From: Streptomyces muensis
Lineage (GTDB): Bacteria > Actinomycetota > Actinomycetes > Streptomycetales > Streptomycetaceae
DNA length: 64,000 nucleotides
Direction: 5' to 3'
Assembly (NCBI RefSeq): GCF_021474425.1
Contig: NZ_JAKEIP010000005.1
Span: 47,123-111,122 of the forward strand
The notes under the pieces were generated by a model that did no database searches, was not told the origin of the DNA, and saw only the letters and a program-made list of their open reading frames with translations. The number at the start of each line of letters is the position of its first letter. Position 1 is the first letter of the stretch. The position numbers were made by a program, and so were the translations under genes. Positions 16,336 through 24,898 of this stretch are shown piece after piece.

Positions 16336-17232
16336 GTGAGCGCCGCGGGCGGGCAGACCGCGCTGTCGGTCCCGGCGCAGCCCGGCCGGGGAGGCCGGCA
16401 CGGCATCGCGGACGTCACCACCGACGTGCTGACCCGGATGCTGCGCGACCACTTCATCAAGCCGGGGGAGGAGATACCGGGGGCCGTGTTCCTCACCGAG
16501 GTCACCGCCCCCGAGCGCACCGGCCGCCGGGCGGACGCGGTCCACATCGCCACGTGGGCGTCGCGGGGCGGCGGCGAGATTGACGTGTGCGAGGTCAAGA
16601 CCCAACGCGCCGACTGGCTCCGGGAGTTGCGCGACCCGGGCAAGGCGGAGGCTTGGTGGCCGTACAGCTCACGGTTCTGGCTCGTGGTGCCCAACACAGG
16701 CGTCGCCCGGCCGGACGAGCTGCCCGAAGGGTGGGGGCTGATGGTGCCCAAGGCCCGCGGCCGGCGCTTCCAGGTCCTCGTCGAACCGGCCAAGCGCACC
16801 CCGGAACTGACGACGGGCCTGCTGGTCACCCTGCTCACCAACACCGAGACCGTGCGGATGAACGCCCTGCGCCGCCAGCGTGACGAACTCGGCGACCGGC
16901 ACCGCGCGGAGCTGCAGCGGGTGCGCGACGAGGGCGGCACGGCCCGCAACCCCCACGTCGATGAGAAGCTCGCGCTCCTCAAGCGTCTGGAGCAGGCGCT
17001 GGGCGGGCGGCTCAGCGGCAGCGGCGGGTGGGGGCGGTACGTCTCCACCGACGAGGCGGCCGAGGCCCTGGCCGCGTTCGCGCAACCCCACATCGAGCAG
17101 CAGCGCGGTCGCGAGCGCACGGTTCGGCTCGCGTCGACTCTGGCCCACCATCGCGACGAACTGACCCGCATCGTGGGCGAGCTGGAGCAGGCGACGGCCC
17201 TGCCGAAGGCGGACGAGGAGCCTTCCGCGTAA
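16336..17232 (+). CDS. MmcB-like PD-(D/E)XK nuclease-fold protein
   Basis: The 298-residue protein carries RRADAVHIATW near residue 65, then EIDVCEVKTQRADWLREL near 82-98 and WPYSSRFWLVVP near 106. This D...E-X-K order with a following RADW helix is the pattern of MmcB-type nuclease-fold proteins, which are linked to DNA repair. The C-terminal ~130 residues contain a coiled-coil helix (NALRRQRDELGDRHRAELQRV). The GTG at 16336 is the first start after the upstream stop. It closes operon A2. Activity is inferred from the motif only. Confidence 0.65.
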   Translation: MSAAGGQTALSVPAQPGRGGRHGIADVTTDVLTRMLRDHFIKPGEEIPGAVFLTEVTAPERTGRRADAVHIATWASRGGGEIDVCEVKTQRADWLRELRDPGKAEAWWPYSSRFWLVVPNTGVARPDELPEGWGLMVPKARGRRFQVLVEPAKRTPELTTGLLVTLLTNTETVRMNALRRQRDELGDRHRAELQRVRDEGGTARNPHVDEKLALLKRLEQALGGRLSGSGGWGRYVSTDEAAEALAAFAQPHIEQQRGRERTVRLASTLAHHRDELTRIVGELEQATALPKADEEPSA

Positions 17233-17310
17233 CGGCCGGCATCTCGAGCGGAACAGGCCGGGCCCCGGCATGGGGTCCGACCGGGTTGCTCCCCTCAGCA
17301 TTGAAACCCG

Positions 17311-17339
17311 TTGCTTACGTATTGGGTTTCAGATAGTGT
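17311..17339 (+). promoter_or_regulatory. class A promoter copy A3
   Basis: TTGCTT (17311-17316), a 17-bp spacer with ACGTATTGGGTTT, and TAGTGT (17334-17339). The flanks TGAAACCC and GGGTTTCA form the clearest inverted repeat of the whole family. It starts the operon beginning at 17446. Confidence 0.75.
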
Positions 17340-17445
17340 CTGTCCTGCGCGGCCCCACCAACTCCCCGGGGCCACGCACCGGCCGCGCTTCGCTACTCCC
17401 CCCAGGCGGGGCGCGGCCACCCCCTTCTCGGCCACGGAGGCTCCG

Positions 17446-17784
17446 ATGACGTCGCAGGTCCGCCGCTTCACCGACTACTTCGTACCGCTGCTGATGGCGG
17501 TCGGCGGCCTGATCGTCGGACGTGTGGCCTTCGGCTACGCCGCGCAGCAGGGCGCGAACCTGTACTGGCAGGCCGGCCTGGCGGTCGTCGCCTACACCCT
17601 CACCGTGGCCCTGCTCGGCCGCGTCGGGAACGACGACCCGTACGAGGCGGTCGCCGACGCGACCCGCGCACTCGCCTACGTCATCCAGGCCGCGCTCGCC
17701 GGCGCCCTCGAACTGCTCTGCCTCGCCGTCCAGCTCCTGGCGTTCATCGGCGGCCACCTGGCCCCGGCTCCAGCAACGACATGA
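17446..17784 (+). CDS. small membrane protein, first gene of operon A3
   Basis: This 112-residue protein has about four hydrophobic segments: residues ~12-30 (FVPLLMAVGGLIVGRVAFG), ~42-58, and two more within 75-105 (ALAYVIQAALAGALELLCL and LLAFIGG). No signal cleavage site is evident. The ATG has GGAGG 6 bases upstream. Its stop overlaps the next start by 4 bases. The role is unknown. Confidence 0.65.
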   Translation: MTSQVRRFTDYFVPLLMAVGGLIVGRVAFGYAAQQGANLYWQAGLAVVAYTLTVALLGRVGNDDPYEAVADATRALAYVIQAALAGALELLCLAVQLLAFIGGHLAPAPATT

Positions 17785-18686
17785 AAGGCCACGCACCCGT
17801 GACCACCCTGCCCCGCTACGCCCTGCGCCTGCCCGACGGCCGGTTCGCGTACTACCTGCCCGAGCCCGAACGGCGCCCCGGACTGCGCAGCGGCATCTTC
17901 GCCGACGGCGAGCCGATGAACCGCCTGGTGCCGCTCGTCGACGCCAAGGGCGACTGGTACGTCACCGACCGGCACGCCCAGCGGATCACCGCCGTCTACC
18001 AGCCCAACCCCCGGACGCTCCGCTACAAGCTGAGCGACCCCACGGCGCTGTCCGAGCGGTACCCGGCCGAGCTCAGCGTCGAGGACTTCAACGAGCGCGT
18101 CGGCGACCATGACGAGTACTGGGGCCTGTACGAGCGCGTCACCGAGGACCTCGAGCCCGTCGAGCACGTCTACGAGGGGCCGTTCATGCTGCTCGAGGGC
18201 CGCCAGCCCCCGGCGGCGGACGAGCCGCAGTGGCGCGCTGCCCTTCCCGTCGAGCTGACCCAGCGTGCGGAGTACCGGCACCTCTTCCCTGGCCACATAC
18301 CGGGCCTGAAGCAGCACTTGGAGAAGCTCATCACGGCGATGCCGCGGGTGAAGTACTGCTTCGTCGACTACAAGGACAGGCCCGGGCTGCACATCACGGT
18401 CCGCGTTCCCTACGACCAGCCCAGGACCACCTTCGTCCGGAACACGGGGCGCAGGGGGCAGCCGCTGAAGTCCGGGCGCACCGTCCAGGTCACCGTCGAC
18501 CGCAGCGTCGACCTTCCGGTACCCGCCGCCGTGTACGGGGAGAACTACGACGCCGCGCTCGCCGAGTGGGAGCAGCAGGTCGAGTACTGGCTTGGGCAGG
18601 TGGCTGAGGCCAGCGTCGCCGCCTGCTCCGCCTGCGACGGCAAGGGCTACGTCCCGCACGGCGCCCTCGAGCACACGCGTACGTAG
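17781..18686 (+). CDS. hypothetical protein with C-terminal CX2C motif
   Basis: This 301-residue protein is beta-rich in its first half (YALRLPDGRFAYYLPEPE, DWYVTDRHAQRI). The middle has a helical region, and the C-terminus ends with CSACDGKGYVPHG, which is the CxxCxGxG type of zinc motif seen in DnaJ-like proteins, present here once. The family is not recognised. GTG 17799 is an alternative start. Confidence 0.6.
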   Translation: MKGHAPVTTLPRYALRLPDGRFAYYLPEPERRPGLRSGIFADGEPMNRLVPLVDAKGDWYVTDRHAQRITAVYQPNPRTLRYKLSDPTALSERYPAELSVEDFNERVGDHDEYWGLYERVTEDLEPVEHVYEGPFMLLEGRQPPAADEPQWRAALPVELTQRAEYRHLFPGHIPGLKQHLEKLITAMPRVKYCFVDYKDRPGLHITVRVPYDQPRTTFVRNTGRRGQPLKSGRTVQVTVDRSVDLPVPAAVYGENYDAALAEWEQQVEYWLGQVAEASVAACSACDGKGYVPHGALEHTRT

Positions 18687-18688
18687 CC

Positions 18689-18910
18689 GTGACCGCCGAC
18701 GTGTACCTGGTCGTCCGGTGCGACGCGACGATCCCCGACGAGGAGGATCCCGCCGCACCGGACGCCCAGTGCGACAGCGAGGGCCACTGGCCCGTGTGGG
18801 TCGCCAACCACACCGAGCTGCGTCGCCTGCTGCGTACGGAACGCGGGTGGCACCGCCCGAAGCCCGGCCGGGACATCTGCCCCGACTGCTGGACGGCCGG
18901 CCGCCGCTGA
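18689..18910 (+). CDS. small protein with paired cysteines
   Basis: This 73-residue protein has cysteines near residues 11 and 28, and a C-terminal CPDC at 66-69, compatible with a zinc-binding fold. It starts with GTG just 2 bases after the upstream stop. The family is not recognised. Confidence 0.55.
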   Translation: MTADVYLVVRCDATIPDEEDPAAPDAQCDSEGHWPVWVANHTELRRLLRTERGWHRPKPGRDICPDCWTAGRR

Positions 18911-18953
18911 ACAGCACCACTCCCGCCCCAATCGACAAGGAGCCACCACCCTG

Positions 18954-19718
18954 ATGACGAGCCGCTTCGTTTACCTCGACACGGAGTTCGACCCGCGCAA
19001 CCCGGCGCTGTCCGGGCTGCTGGCGCTCGCCCTCACGGACAACGCCAGCCCGGCCGCCGACTACTACGCCGTCAACCTCGACGCCGACCTCGACGCCATT
19101 GCAGACCACCCGTTCATCCCCGACCACGTCCTGCCGCACCTGCCGGTCAAGGTCACTCGCTGGACCGACGGAACGATCACCAGCGTCACCTGGGACAAGG
19201 ACCACCCGGACTTCCAGTACGCGAGGTCGGCCGCGCAGATCGCCGAAGAGGTCGAGGCGTACTTCCCCGGCGAGACCGAGGCGCAGCTGCTTGCCAACTA
19301 CGGCAAGGACGATCTCGGTTACCTACACCGCCTCTTCGGCAACGACTGGAACACGATGGCGCCCGGCATCCCGCGCGTGCCGTACGACGATCTCGAGTCC
19401 CTGCGTCGGCGCCTGGGAGCACCGCAGCTGCTCTTCCAGACCACCGGCCAGCACCACGCTCTGGCCGACGCCCGCTACAACCGCAGGTACCACGACAAAC
19501 TTCTGCGTTTCCAGCAGTCGCAGATGTCGCCGCCGCCGTCCGACGGCCACGCCGCTCTCTACGTCGACCAGGACGGCGACCCATGGGTGGAGTACCTGAC
19601 CTCGCCCCGCAGCGACGCCGTCATCCAGCTGGTCATGGCCCGGGAGGAGGCCGTCGAGCGCCAGGAGCTGGAGGACCGGATCGGGCCGCTGCGGCACATC
19701 GGCTGGTGCCCGCAGTGA
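18954..19718 (+). CDS. DEDDh-type 3'-5' exonuclease-like protein (RNase AS type)
   Basis: The N-terminus FVYLDTEFD places Asp9 and Glu11 as in the ExoI motif of the DnaQ superfamily. HHALADARYN puts His167/168 and Asp172 in the ExoIII position, as in DEDDh enzymes. The overall layout resembles the actinobacterial RNase AS group, which trims RNA, but this protein is longer (254 aa) and the ExoII aspartate (perhaps in GKDDLGYL) is less clear. It is coupled by GTGA overlap to a DUF1643 gene. Confidence 0.7.
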   Translation: MTSRFVYLDTEFDPRNPALSGLLALALTDNASPAADYYAVNLDADLDAIADHPFIPDHVLPHLPVKVTRWTDGTITSVTWDKDHPDFQYARSAAQIAEEVEAYFPGETEAQLLANYGKDDLGYLHRLFGNDWNTMAPGIPRVPYDDLESLRRRLGAPQLLFQTTGQHHALADARYNRRYHDKLLRFQQSQMSPPPSDGHAALYVDQDGDPWVEYLTSPRSDAVIQLVMAREEAVERQELEDRIGPLRHIGWCPQ

Positions 19719-20272
19719 CGGCCGCCGTAGCCGATCCGCTCGCCGACCTGGTCGTCGACGAGGACCACGGCTTCGAGGACCGGCCGCTGGGCACGGCGGT
19801 TTTCACCGCCGACCGCTCCTACCGTTACCTGCTGACCCGGCTGTGGGACCCGGCTTTGCCGCTCGCCGTGTTCGTGATGCTCAACCCCTCGACGGCGGGC
19901 GCCCGGGACAACGACCCCACCATCACCCGCTGCATCTCCTTCGCGCGGCGTGAGAAGGCCGGCGGGCTGGCGGTGGTCAACCTGTTCGCCCGCTGCGCGA
20001 CCGACCCGGCCGCGCTGAAGACGGACCCCGACCCGGTCGGCGCGCTGGCCGACTCCTTCATCGACCGCACCGTCGCCAGGTCGTCCCTCGTGATCGCCGC
20101 GTGGGGCGCGCACGGCGGCCTGCACGGCCGCGCCGACCAGGTCGCCGCCCGGCTGGGGCGGCGGGGCATCGCGCTGCGCTGCTTCGGCACCACTAAGGCC
20201 GGCCAGCCCCTGCACCCCTTGTACCTGCACGACAAGACACCGCTGGTGCCGTACGCACCGTCCGGCGCCTGA
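19715..20272 (+). CDS. DUF1643 family protein
   Basis: The 185-residue protein has the DUF1643 landmarks YRYLLTRLWD, then FVMLNPSTAGARDNDPTITRC, then VVNLFARCATDPAAL and a central VIAAWGAHGG. The family is widespread in bacteria and phages and its function is unknown. The GTG start overlaps the exonuclease-like gene, suggesting that the two proteins are made together. Confidence 0.85.
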   Translation: MTAAVADPLADLVVDEDHGFEDRPLGTAVFTADRSYRYLLTRLWDPALPLAVFVMLNPSTAGARDNDPTITRCISFARREKAGGLAVVNLFARCATDPAALKTDPDPVGALADSFIDRTVARSSLVIAAWGAHGGLHGRADQVAARLGRRGIALRCFGTTKAGQPLHPLYLHDKTPLVPYAPSGA

Positions 20273-20297
20273 CGACGAACGAGAGGACACCGCGACC

Positions 20298-21104
20298 GTG
20301 ACCGACGCAACCGATCTGACGACCCACGAGACGGATGAGGAGGATGTCCCTTCCGTCGCGGAGACGCTCGAGGGCCTGGCCCGGATGTACCTGCGCGCCG
20401 GGGCGTCGCCGCTGCCCGTGAACCCGGCAACCTTCGGCTGGCAGTCCACTGCTGGCGTGCTCGCCGCGCTGTCGGCCCGGATGTTGCACTTCCTGCACGG
20501 CGTCGACCCGAAGTACGGGGCGGCGTTTGCCGGGTTCTACCACGGGCCGACCGGCGACGGGCCGCACCCGCTGGGGGTGGGCCTGTGGGTTGAGCGGAAC
20601 ATCGCCCAGCCCGCCGGCGCCGACATCAACGCGTGGGTTGCCGACGCCAAGCAGGAAGCCGAGACGGCGTTCGCGTACACGAGCCGACCGACCAGCATCG
20701 CCGACCTCGGCATCCTGCTCGGCGACGACGCACTCGCCCTCCTGATCAACGGGCTCGGTGCCAGCTGGGAGGAGTGGGAGGAACACGGCAGCACCCGGCG
20801 CGTGTGCTTCCTGCCCGGCTGCACCCGTGAGGTCGACCTGGTGAAGGCGTGGTCGGGGGAGGACCGCGAGCAGTCGGAAGGCTGGAAGTCCGCTCCGGCT
20901 GTCGGCTTCGGCTGCCCCGACCATGTCTCCCGCCTGTGGGCCGGGGAGCACCAGCACCAGCCCGCCTGGACGAAGGAGAACATCGACTCCACGGCGCAGC
21001 TGACGTGCACCTGCGGATGGGCCTCCGGCAAGGTCGCCTTCCGCGGCCACGGGATCACCCTGTACCAGGTGCACGCCCTCGAGGTGCTGGGGGCACAGGG
21101 ATGA
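20298..21104 (+). CDS. hypothetical protein with cysteine pairs
   Basis: This 268-residue protein has an acidic N-terminus, a central helical region, and a C-terminal half with CFLPGC, CPDH and CTCGW, together a plausible zinc site. A GHGITLYQVHALEVL segment closes the protein. The family is not recognised. GAGAGGA precedes the GTG start. It overlaps the next gene by ATGA. Confidence 0.6.
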   Translation: MTDATDLTTHETDEEDVPSVAETLEGLARMYLRAGASPLPVNPATFGWQSTAGVLAALSARMLHFLHGVDPKYGAAFAGFYHGPTGDGPHPLGVGLWVERNIAQPAGADINAWVADAKQEAETAFAYTSRPTSIADLGILLGDDALALLINGLGASWEEWEEHGSTRRVCFLPGCTREVDLVKAWSGEDREQSEGWKSAPAVGFGCPDHVSRLWAGEHQHQPAWTKENIDSTAQLTCTCGWASGKVAFRGHGITLYQVHALEVLGAQG

Positions 21105-21772
21105 GCGCCGGGAACTCCGCGCAGGCCCGCGCCGACGCGACGTTACAGGCGGCCCAGCCCACCGGTCTTTGGGCCCGCACTCGGGCCTTCTTCGGCTTCG
21201 GCGCCGAGCCCTCCGCGGAGGCCGTGGAGGAAGCCGCGAACTGGGAGGCCGGCGCCGAGGGGGAGCGCCGGACCGCCGAACTGGTACGCGCCCTGGCACC
21301 GGAGGGCTGGTTCGGCCTGTTCGACCGGCACATCCCCGGCCTGGACGTCGCCAACGTGGACATCGCCCTGATCTCGCCGAGCGGCAAGGTGATCCCGGTC
21401 GACGCGAAGCTGTGGCACCGCCACGCCGTGGTGCACGCGGTCAAGGATCAGCTGGCCCACGGAGACAAGAAGTACCCGCGCGTCATCAGCAGCGTCCTCT
21501 TCGAGACGTCGCAGATCGAGGAGTCCCTCCACAACGCGCTGGCCCGCCGCGGCACCGACCGCACCGTAGAGGTCACCCCGCTGATCGCCATGCACAACGC
21601 GCCCGTCTCCGGCGACGGCTTCACCGTCAAGGGGGTCCAAGTCGTCCCCGCCGACCGGCTGTTGAGCGTCCTGCGGGAGATGGCCGGCACCCCCGCCCCG
21701 GAGTGGGCCGCGTACGTGGCCGGCGTCCTCGAGCAGCTCCTGCCCCGATACGTGGAAGGAGACAGTCGGTGA
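21101..21772 (+). CDS. NERD-domain (nuclease-related) protein
   Basis: The segment WEAGAEGERRTAELVRAL (~45-65) followed by NVDIALISPSGKVIPVDAKLW (~84-105) is the NERD pattern, with an Asp-X-n-Asp-Ala-Lys nuclease-like core. NERD domains are related to restriction-type nucleases, and the substrate is usually unknown. The rest contains a helix-rich C-terminus. It is followed with a 4-base overlap by a protein with a similar-length domain and a Gly-rich membrane helix, and the pair may work together. Confidence 0.75.
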   Translation: MSAGNSAQARADATLQAAQPTGLWARTRAFFGFGAEPSAEAVEEAANWEAGAEGERRTAELVRALAPEGWFGLFDRHIPGLDVANVDIALISPSGKVIPVDAKLWHRHAVVHAVKDQLAHGDKKYPRVISSVLFETSQIEESLHNALARRGTDRTVEVTPLIAMHNAPVSGDGFTVKGVQVVPADRLLSVLREMAGTPAPEWAAYVAGVLEQLLPRYVEGDSR

Positions 21773-22503
21773 GCACCACCATGCGGGCGCGCGCCGAGCG
21801 CGTCGTCAACACCGCCGTGTACGGCGTGGCCACCGGCGCGGCCGGGGCACTGGTCGGTGCCTTCACCGGCGGCCTGGGCTGGGCGCTGCTGATCGGGGGC
21901 GCGGCCGGCGTCGCCGGGGGGAAGGTCGGCAGCGGCCGGCCGGACAGCGCCACCCGGGCCAACGCCCGGCTCACCAGGCTCACGTCGCGGGAACTCGCCC
22001 CGCTCACCCGGGAGGGCTGGTACCTGCTGCACGGCCGGGCCATCGGGCAGGACGAGGACCGCGTCTACCACCTGTGCGTTCCGCCGACCGCCCACCTGGT
22101 GGTGGTCGTCATGAACTGGGCCTGGCCCCAGGGCGCGACCGTCTTCCTGGACGGGGCGGGCGAGCTGCACGCCGGAGGCGCGGACGCCAGCGTCGCGGTC
22201 GACTGGGTCCTGCACGCCGCCGACACCGTGGACAACGCACTGAAGGACCGGCGCAAGGAGCTGGGCAGCACCGGCATCGCACAGGTGCTGCCCGTGCACG
22301 ACGCCACGGTCGACAACGACGGACACGTCCAGTTCCACCAGGACCACAACGACGAGGACCGCGAGATCAACATCGTGCAGGGCGAGGCGCTGCTCGACAA
22401 GATGCGCACCGTCACCAAGAACCACAACGAGAGCCGTCGCACCCGGCGTGCCGCGCACAACATCTTCGTGTTCCTGGACAACGCCTTCCCTCTCGCATCC
22501 TGA
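21769..22503 (+). CDS. membrane-anchored partner of the NERD protein
   Basis: A Gly/Ala-rich hydrophobic stretch at about residues 17-48 (VYGVATGAAGALVGAFTGGLGWALLIGGAAGVAGG) looks like a membrane hairpin. The remaining ~190 residues have LTREGWYLLHGRAIG...DRVYHLCVPPTAHLVVVV...GATVFLDGAGELHAGG, which parallels the layout of NERD-type domains, so it may be a diverged copy. This relation is a guess from pattern. It overlaps the NERD gene by GTGA and ends operon A3's compact core at a strong hairpin. Confidence 0.55.
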   Translation: MSTTMRARAERVVNTAVYGVATGAAGALVGAFTGGLGWALLIGGAAGVAGGKVGSGRPDSATRANARLTRLTSRELAPLTREGWYLLHGRAIGQDEDRVYHLCVPPTAHLVVVVMNWAWPQGATVFLDGAGELHAGGADASVAVDWVLHAADTVDNALKDRRKELGSTGIAQVLPVHDATVDNDGHVQFHQDHNDEDREINIVQGEALLDKMRTVTKNHNESRRTRRAAHNIFVFLDNAFPLAS

Positions 22504-22515
22504 CCGGCTTGTGAC

Positions 22516-22548
22516 CTGTGGGCCGCCCCGCTGTGGGGCGGCCCACAG
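22516..22548. terminator. 14-bp perfect hairpin terminator
   Basis: CTGTGGGCCGCCCC (22516-22529) pairs perfectly with 22535-22548 around the loop GCTGT, 12 bases after the stop of the 244-aa gene. Confidence 0.65.
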
Positions 22549-22620
22549 CCATGCCGGGCCCGGCCGCAGGCCCTCGCTCCCGCTCGGCGCTCGCCGCGCT
22601 GACCTGTACTGGAGGCATTG

Positions 22621-23469
22621 ATGAGTGGTTCCTCAACCAGCCCTGCACACCGGCTCGTTCGCCCTGCCCCGCGTCCCGTCGGCCGGCCTGCGCTGCGGTC
22701 GGTCCCGGCGCTGCCCGCCGGTGCGAGCGACGACCTGCAGGCGGAGGTGGCCGTGCTGACCGAGCTGCTCGAGGTGGCGGACCAGTCCCTGCGCCGGGCC
22801 GAGGAGGAGACCGTGTCGCTGACCGAGCAGTTGCAGGTCGTACAGGCTGAGCGGGACGCCGAACTGGAGGACCATCTGGGGACCTTGGGGGAACTCGAGC
22901 GGGCCCGCGCCGAGGGCGACGCGTTGCGGGAGGCGCTGCTGCGCCAGGGCCGCTACGAGGAGGTGGCCGCCGCGGCCGAGGCGCCGGCCGGACTGCCGAC
23001 GTCGTTCGCCGACCTGTGGGAGCGGCTCGGCACCCTCGTGCACGTGCGGGTGACGGCGGACCGGCGGATCACGCTGGCGCTCGACGAGCAGGCCGAGGCC
23101 CGTACCTGGGCGGCCAAGGCGTGGAGCGGGCTGGCCGCGCTGGAGTCGTACGCCGCGCACCGCAAGGACGGCTTCGCGGGAGGCTTCCACCAGTTCTGCA
23201 GGAACCCTCCGACCGGCGCCCGGGTCTACCCGGTGAGCCAGGTCGCCATGACCGAGACGTCCGCGACCATGGCGGCCTACGGCCAGGAGCGGATCTTCCC
23301 GGCGCTCGAGGGGACCGAGGCCGAGATGCAGGCCCACCTCAAGCTCGCCCCCCGCGGGAACGTCTGTCCCCGGGTGCACTTCCTGGACGACGTGGCTGGC
23401 AAGGGGGCGTCCGGCGTGGTGGTCGTCGGCTACGTGGGCCCGCACCTGCGCAACAAGCGGACCAGCTGA
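22621..23469 (+). CDS. coiled-coil protein, 282 aa
   Basis: After a basic Pro/Arg-rich N-terminus (~1-35), residues about 38-115 form a long coiled coil (LQAEVAVLTELLEVADQSL, then LTEQLQVVQAERDAELEDHL). The C-terminal ~170 residues form a separate domain with WSGLAALESYAAHRKDGFAGGFHQFC. The domain occurs in several actinobacterial plasmid proteins as far as I recall; its role is unknown. GGAGG lies 5 bases upstream of the ATG. Confidence 0.6.
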   Translation: MSGSSTSPAHRLVRPAPRPVGRPALRSVPALPAGASDDLQAEVAVLTELLEVADQSLRRAEEETVSLTEQLQVVQAERDAELEDHLGTLGELERARAEGDALREALLRQGRYEEVAAAAEAPAGLPTSFADLWERLGTLVHVRVTADRRITLALDEQAEARTWAAKAWSGLAALESYAAHRKDGFAGGFHQFCRNPPTGARVYPVSQVAMTETSATMAAYGQERIFPALEGTEAEMQAHLKLAPRGNVCPRVHFLDDVAGKGASGVVVVGYVGPHLRNKRTS

Positions 23470-23484
23470 CCGCCACCGCGCGAA

Positions 23485-23500
23485 TAGAACAGAGTTTCGA
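23485..23500. promoter_or_regulatory. LexA-box-like inverted repeat
   Basis: TAGAACAGAGTTTCGA matches 10 of 12 defined positions of the actinobacterial SOS box TCGAAC-N4-GTTCGA. It lies 13 bases before the start of the Y-polymerase-like gene, where a DNA-damage-controlled operator would be expected. LexA binding is inference. Confidence 0.45.
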
Positions 23501-23512
23501 TACGGTGGAGAG

Positions 23513-24541
23513 GTGAGCACGCCCGCGCCCGACAGCTACGAGGCCGCCGCCCGGCGGGCCACCGTGCTGCACCTGCGCGTCCCGCCCGGCACTCCCGAGC
23601 CCGCGTACCGGGCCGTGCTCGACGTCCTCGAGCCGCTCACCCCGATCGTCCAGGTCATCCCGCCCGGCGCCGCCCTCGCCGAGGTCGCCGGCGTGCTGCG
23701 CCTGCACCAGCGCACCCCGTACGAACTCGCCGAGATCATCCGCCTGCGCACCCTCGCCCTCACCGGCGTCGACGTCCACGTCGGCGTGGCCGCGAACTGG
23801 GCCCTGGCCGCGACCGCCTCCGCCCACCCCGCGCGCAACGGCATCCGGCTCGTCGCCGACGACCCGGACGCGGTCGCCGCGTTCCTGTACCCGCTGCCCA
23901 TCGACGCCCTTTACGGCATCGGCCGGCGCCAGGCGGAGACGCTGCGCAGCTTCGGCGTCCACTACATCGGCACGCTCGCCGCCCTGCCCGTCGCCACCGC
24001 CCAGCGCGTCCTCGGCGGCCGGGAGGGTCGCCTCCTGCACCAGCGTGCGCGGGGCCTGGACCACCGGCGCGTCACCCCGACCGCGCTGCCCCGCTCCACC
24101 GGCGAGAGCAGGCACTTCGACCGGGACGTCCTGGACGGCGACGTCATCCGCACCGCGATCCTCGACGCGGTCGTCGTCATCGGGGCGAGGCTGCGCGAAC
24201 GCGGCCAGGCCGCGACCGCCCTGCAGCTCCAGCTGCGCTTCGCCGACCGCTCGCTGCTCACCCGCTCCCGGAAGTTGCCGGCCGCCACCGCGCACGACGC
24301 CGACCTGCGCGAGTGCGCATACCGGATCTTCAACGGCCTCAACCTCGAGCGGGCCCGGGTGCGCGCCGTGACGGTACGCGCCGAGCAGCTCCTGGACGCC
24401 GACCAGGTCGCCGAGCAGATCTCCCTGGACCCCACCGAGGAGAACGCCCGCCGCGTCGAGAGGGCCGTCGACAAGGCCAACCGCCGCTTCGGCCGCGGCA
24501 CCGTCCGCCCTGCCGCGCTCGCCGGGCGCCGCACCGCGTGA
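23513..24541 (+). CDS. Y-family DNA polymerase-like protein, catalytic residues not apparent
   Basis: The middle contains the helix-hairpin-helix signature of Y-family polymerases (LPIDALYGIGRRQAETLRSFGVHYIGTLAALP, about 125-157). It is followed by the thumb and little-finger-like region with HQRARGLDHRRV, then a strand-rich C-terminus. The N-terminal palm, however, begins VLHLRVPPGTPEPAYRAVLDVL in place of a DxDxFFAxVE-type metal site, and no SxDE pair is visible, so polymerase activity is doubtful. This resembles ImuB-type inactive homologues. At 342 aa it is close to DinB size. A LexA-box-like site precedes it. Confidence 0.7.
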   Translation: MSTPAPDSYEAAARRATVLHLRVPPGTPEPAYRAVLDVLEPLTPIVQVIPPGAALAEVAGVLRLHQRTPYELAEIIRLRTLALTGVDVHVGVAANWALAATASAHPARNGIRLVADDPDAVAAFLYPLPIDALYGIGRRQAETLRSFGVHYIGTLAALPVATAQRVLGGREGRLLHQRARGLDHRRVTPTALPRSTGESRHFDRDVLDGDVIRTAILDAVVVIGARLRERGQAATALQLQLRFADRSLLTRSRKLPAATAHDADLRECAYRIFNGLNLERARVRAVTVRAEQLLDADQVAEQISLDPTEENARRVERAVDKANRRFGRGTVRPAALAGRRTA

Positions 24542-24563
24542 CGGCCCCGGCGCCGGGAACGCC

Positions 24564-24598
24564 GCGGCCCCCGGGCCCTGGGCGGGCTCCGGGGGCGC
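24564..24598. terminator. convergent hairpin terminator
   Basis: The stem pairs 24564-24574 with 24589-24598 (one bulged G), and an inner GCCC/GGGC extends it. It sits between the stop of the polymerase-like gene and the stop of the reverse-strand gene at 24606, so it probably serves both strands. Confidence 0.55.
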
Positions 24599-24605
24599 TG
24601 TGCCG

Positions 24606-24854
24606 TCAGGCAGCAGCGGCGACCAGGTCGTCGAGCAGCCCGGTGAGGTGGGTGTAGTCGTCGCCGTACAGGGCTCTGTAGTGCAGGTGGAACTCCGACC
24701 GGGCGGAGTCCAGGGCGCCCTGGCTGCCGCTCTGGGCGGCGGTGACCACCGCGTCCATCAGGGCGGTGGCCTGGTCGTAGTCCTCGCCGTAGAAGGCGTC
24801 GTAGTGGCAAAGGATCTCGCCCTTGGCCCGGTCGAGAGCGGTCTCGGTCTGCAT
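24606..24854 (-). CDS. small protein made of two repeated helices
   Basis: This 82-residue protein contains two similar units: HYDAFYGEDYDQATALMDAVV and HYRALYGDDYTHLTGLLDDLV, about 37 residues apart. Each begins with a His-Tyr-x-Ala-x-Tyr-Gly-x-Asp-Tyr motif. No family is recognised. The ATG at 24854 has GGAG 6 bases upstream. It is a single reverse-strand gene with its own class B promoter (24899-24915). Confidence 0.65.
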   Translation of the reverse strand: MQTETALDRAKGEILCHYDAFYGEDYDQATALMDAVVTAAQSGSQGALDSARSEFHLHYRALYGDDYTHLTGLLDDLVAAAA

Positions 24855-24898
24855 CGTCTTCTCCTCGGTGGGTGAGGTCTTCCCTACGCCCACAACAA

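Noticed and set aside
16283..16339. An 18-codon mini-gene before the MmcB-like gene
   Set aside because: It has a ribosome-like site and a stop overlapping the next GTG, so it may be a leader, but nothing in the peptide supports it as a gene.
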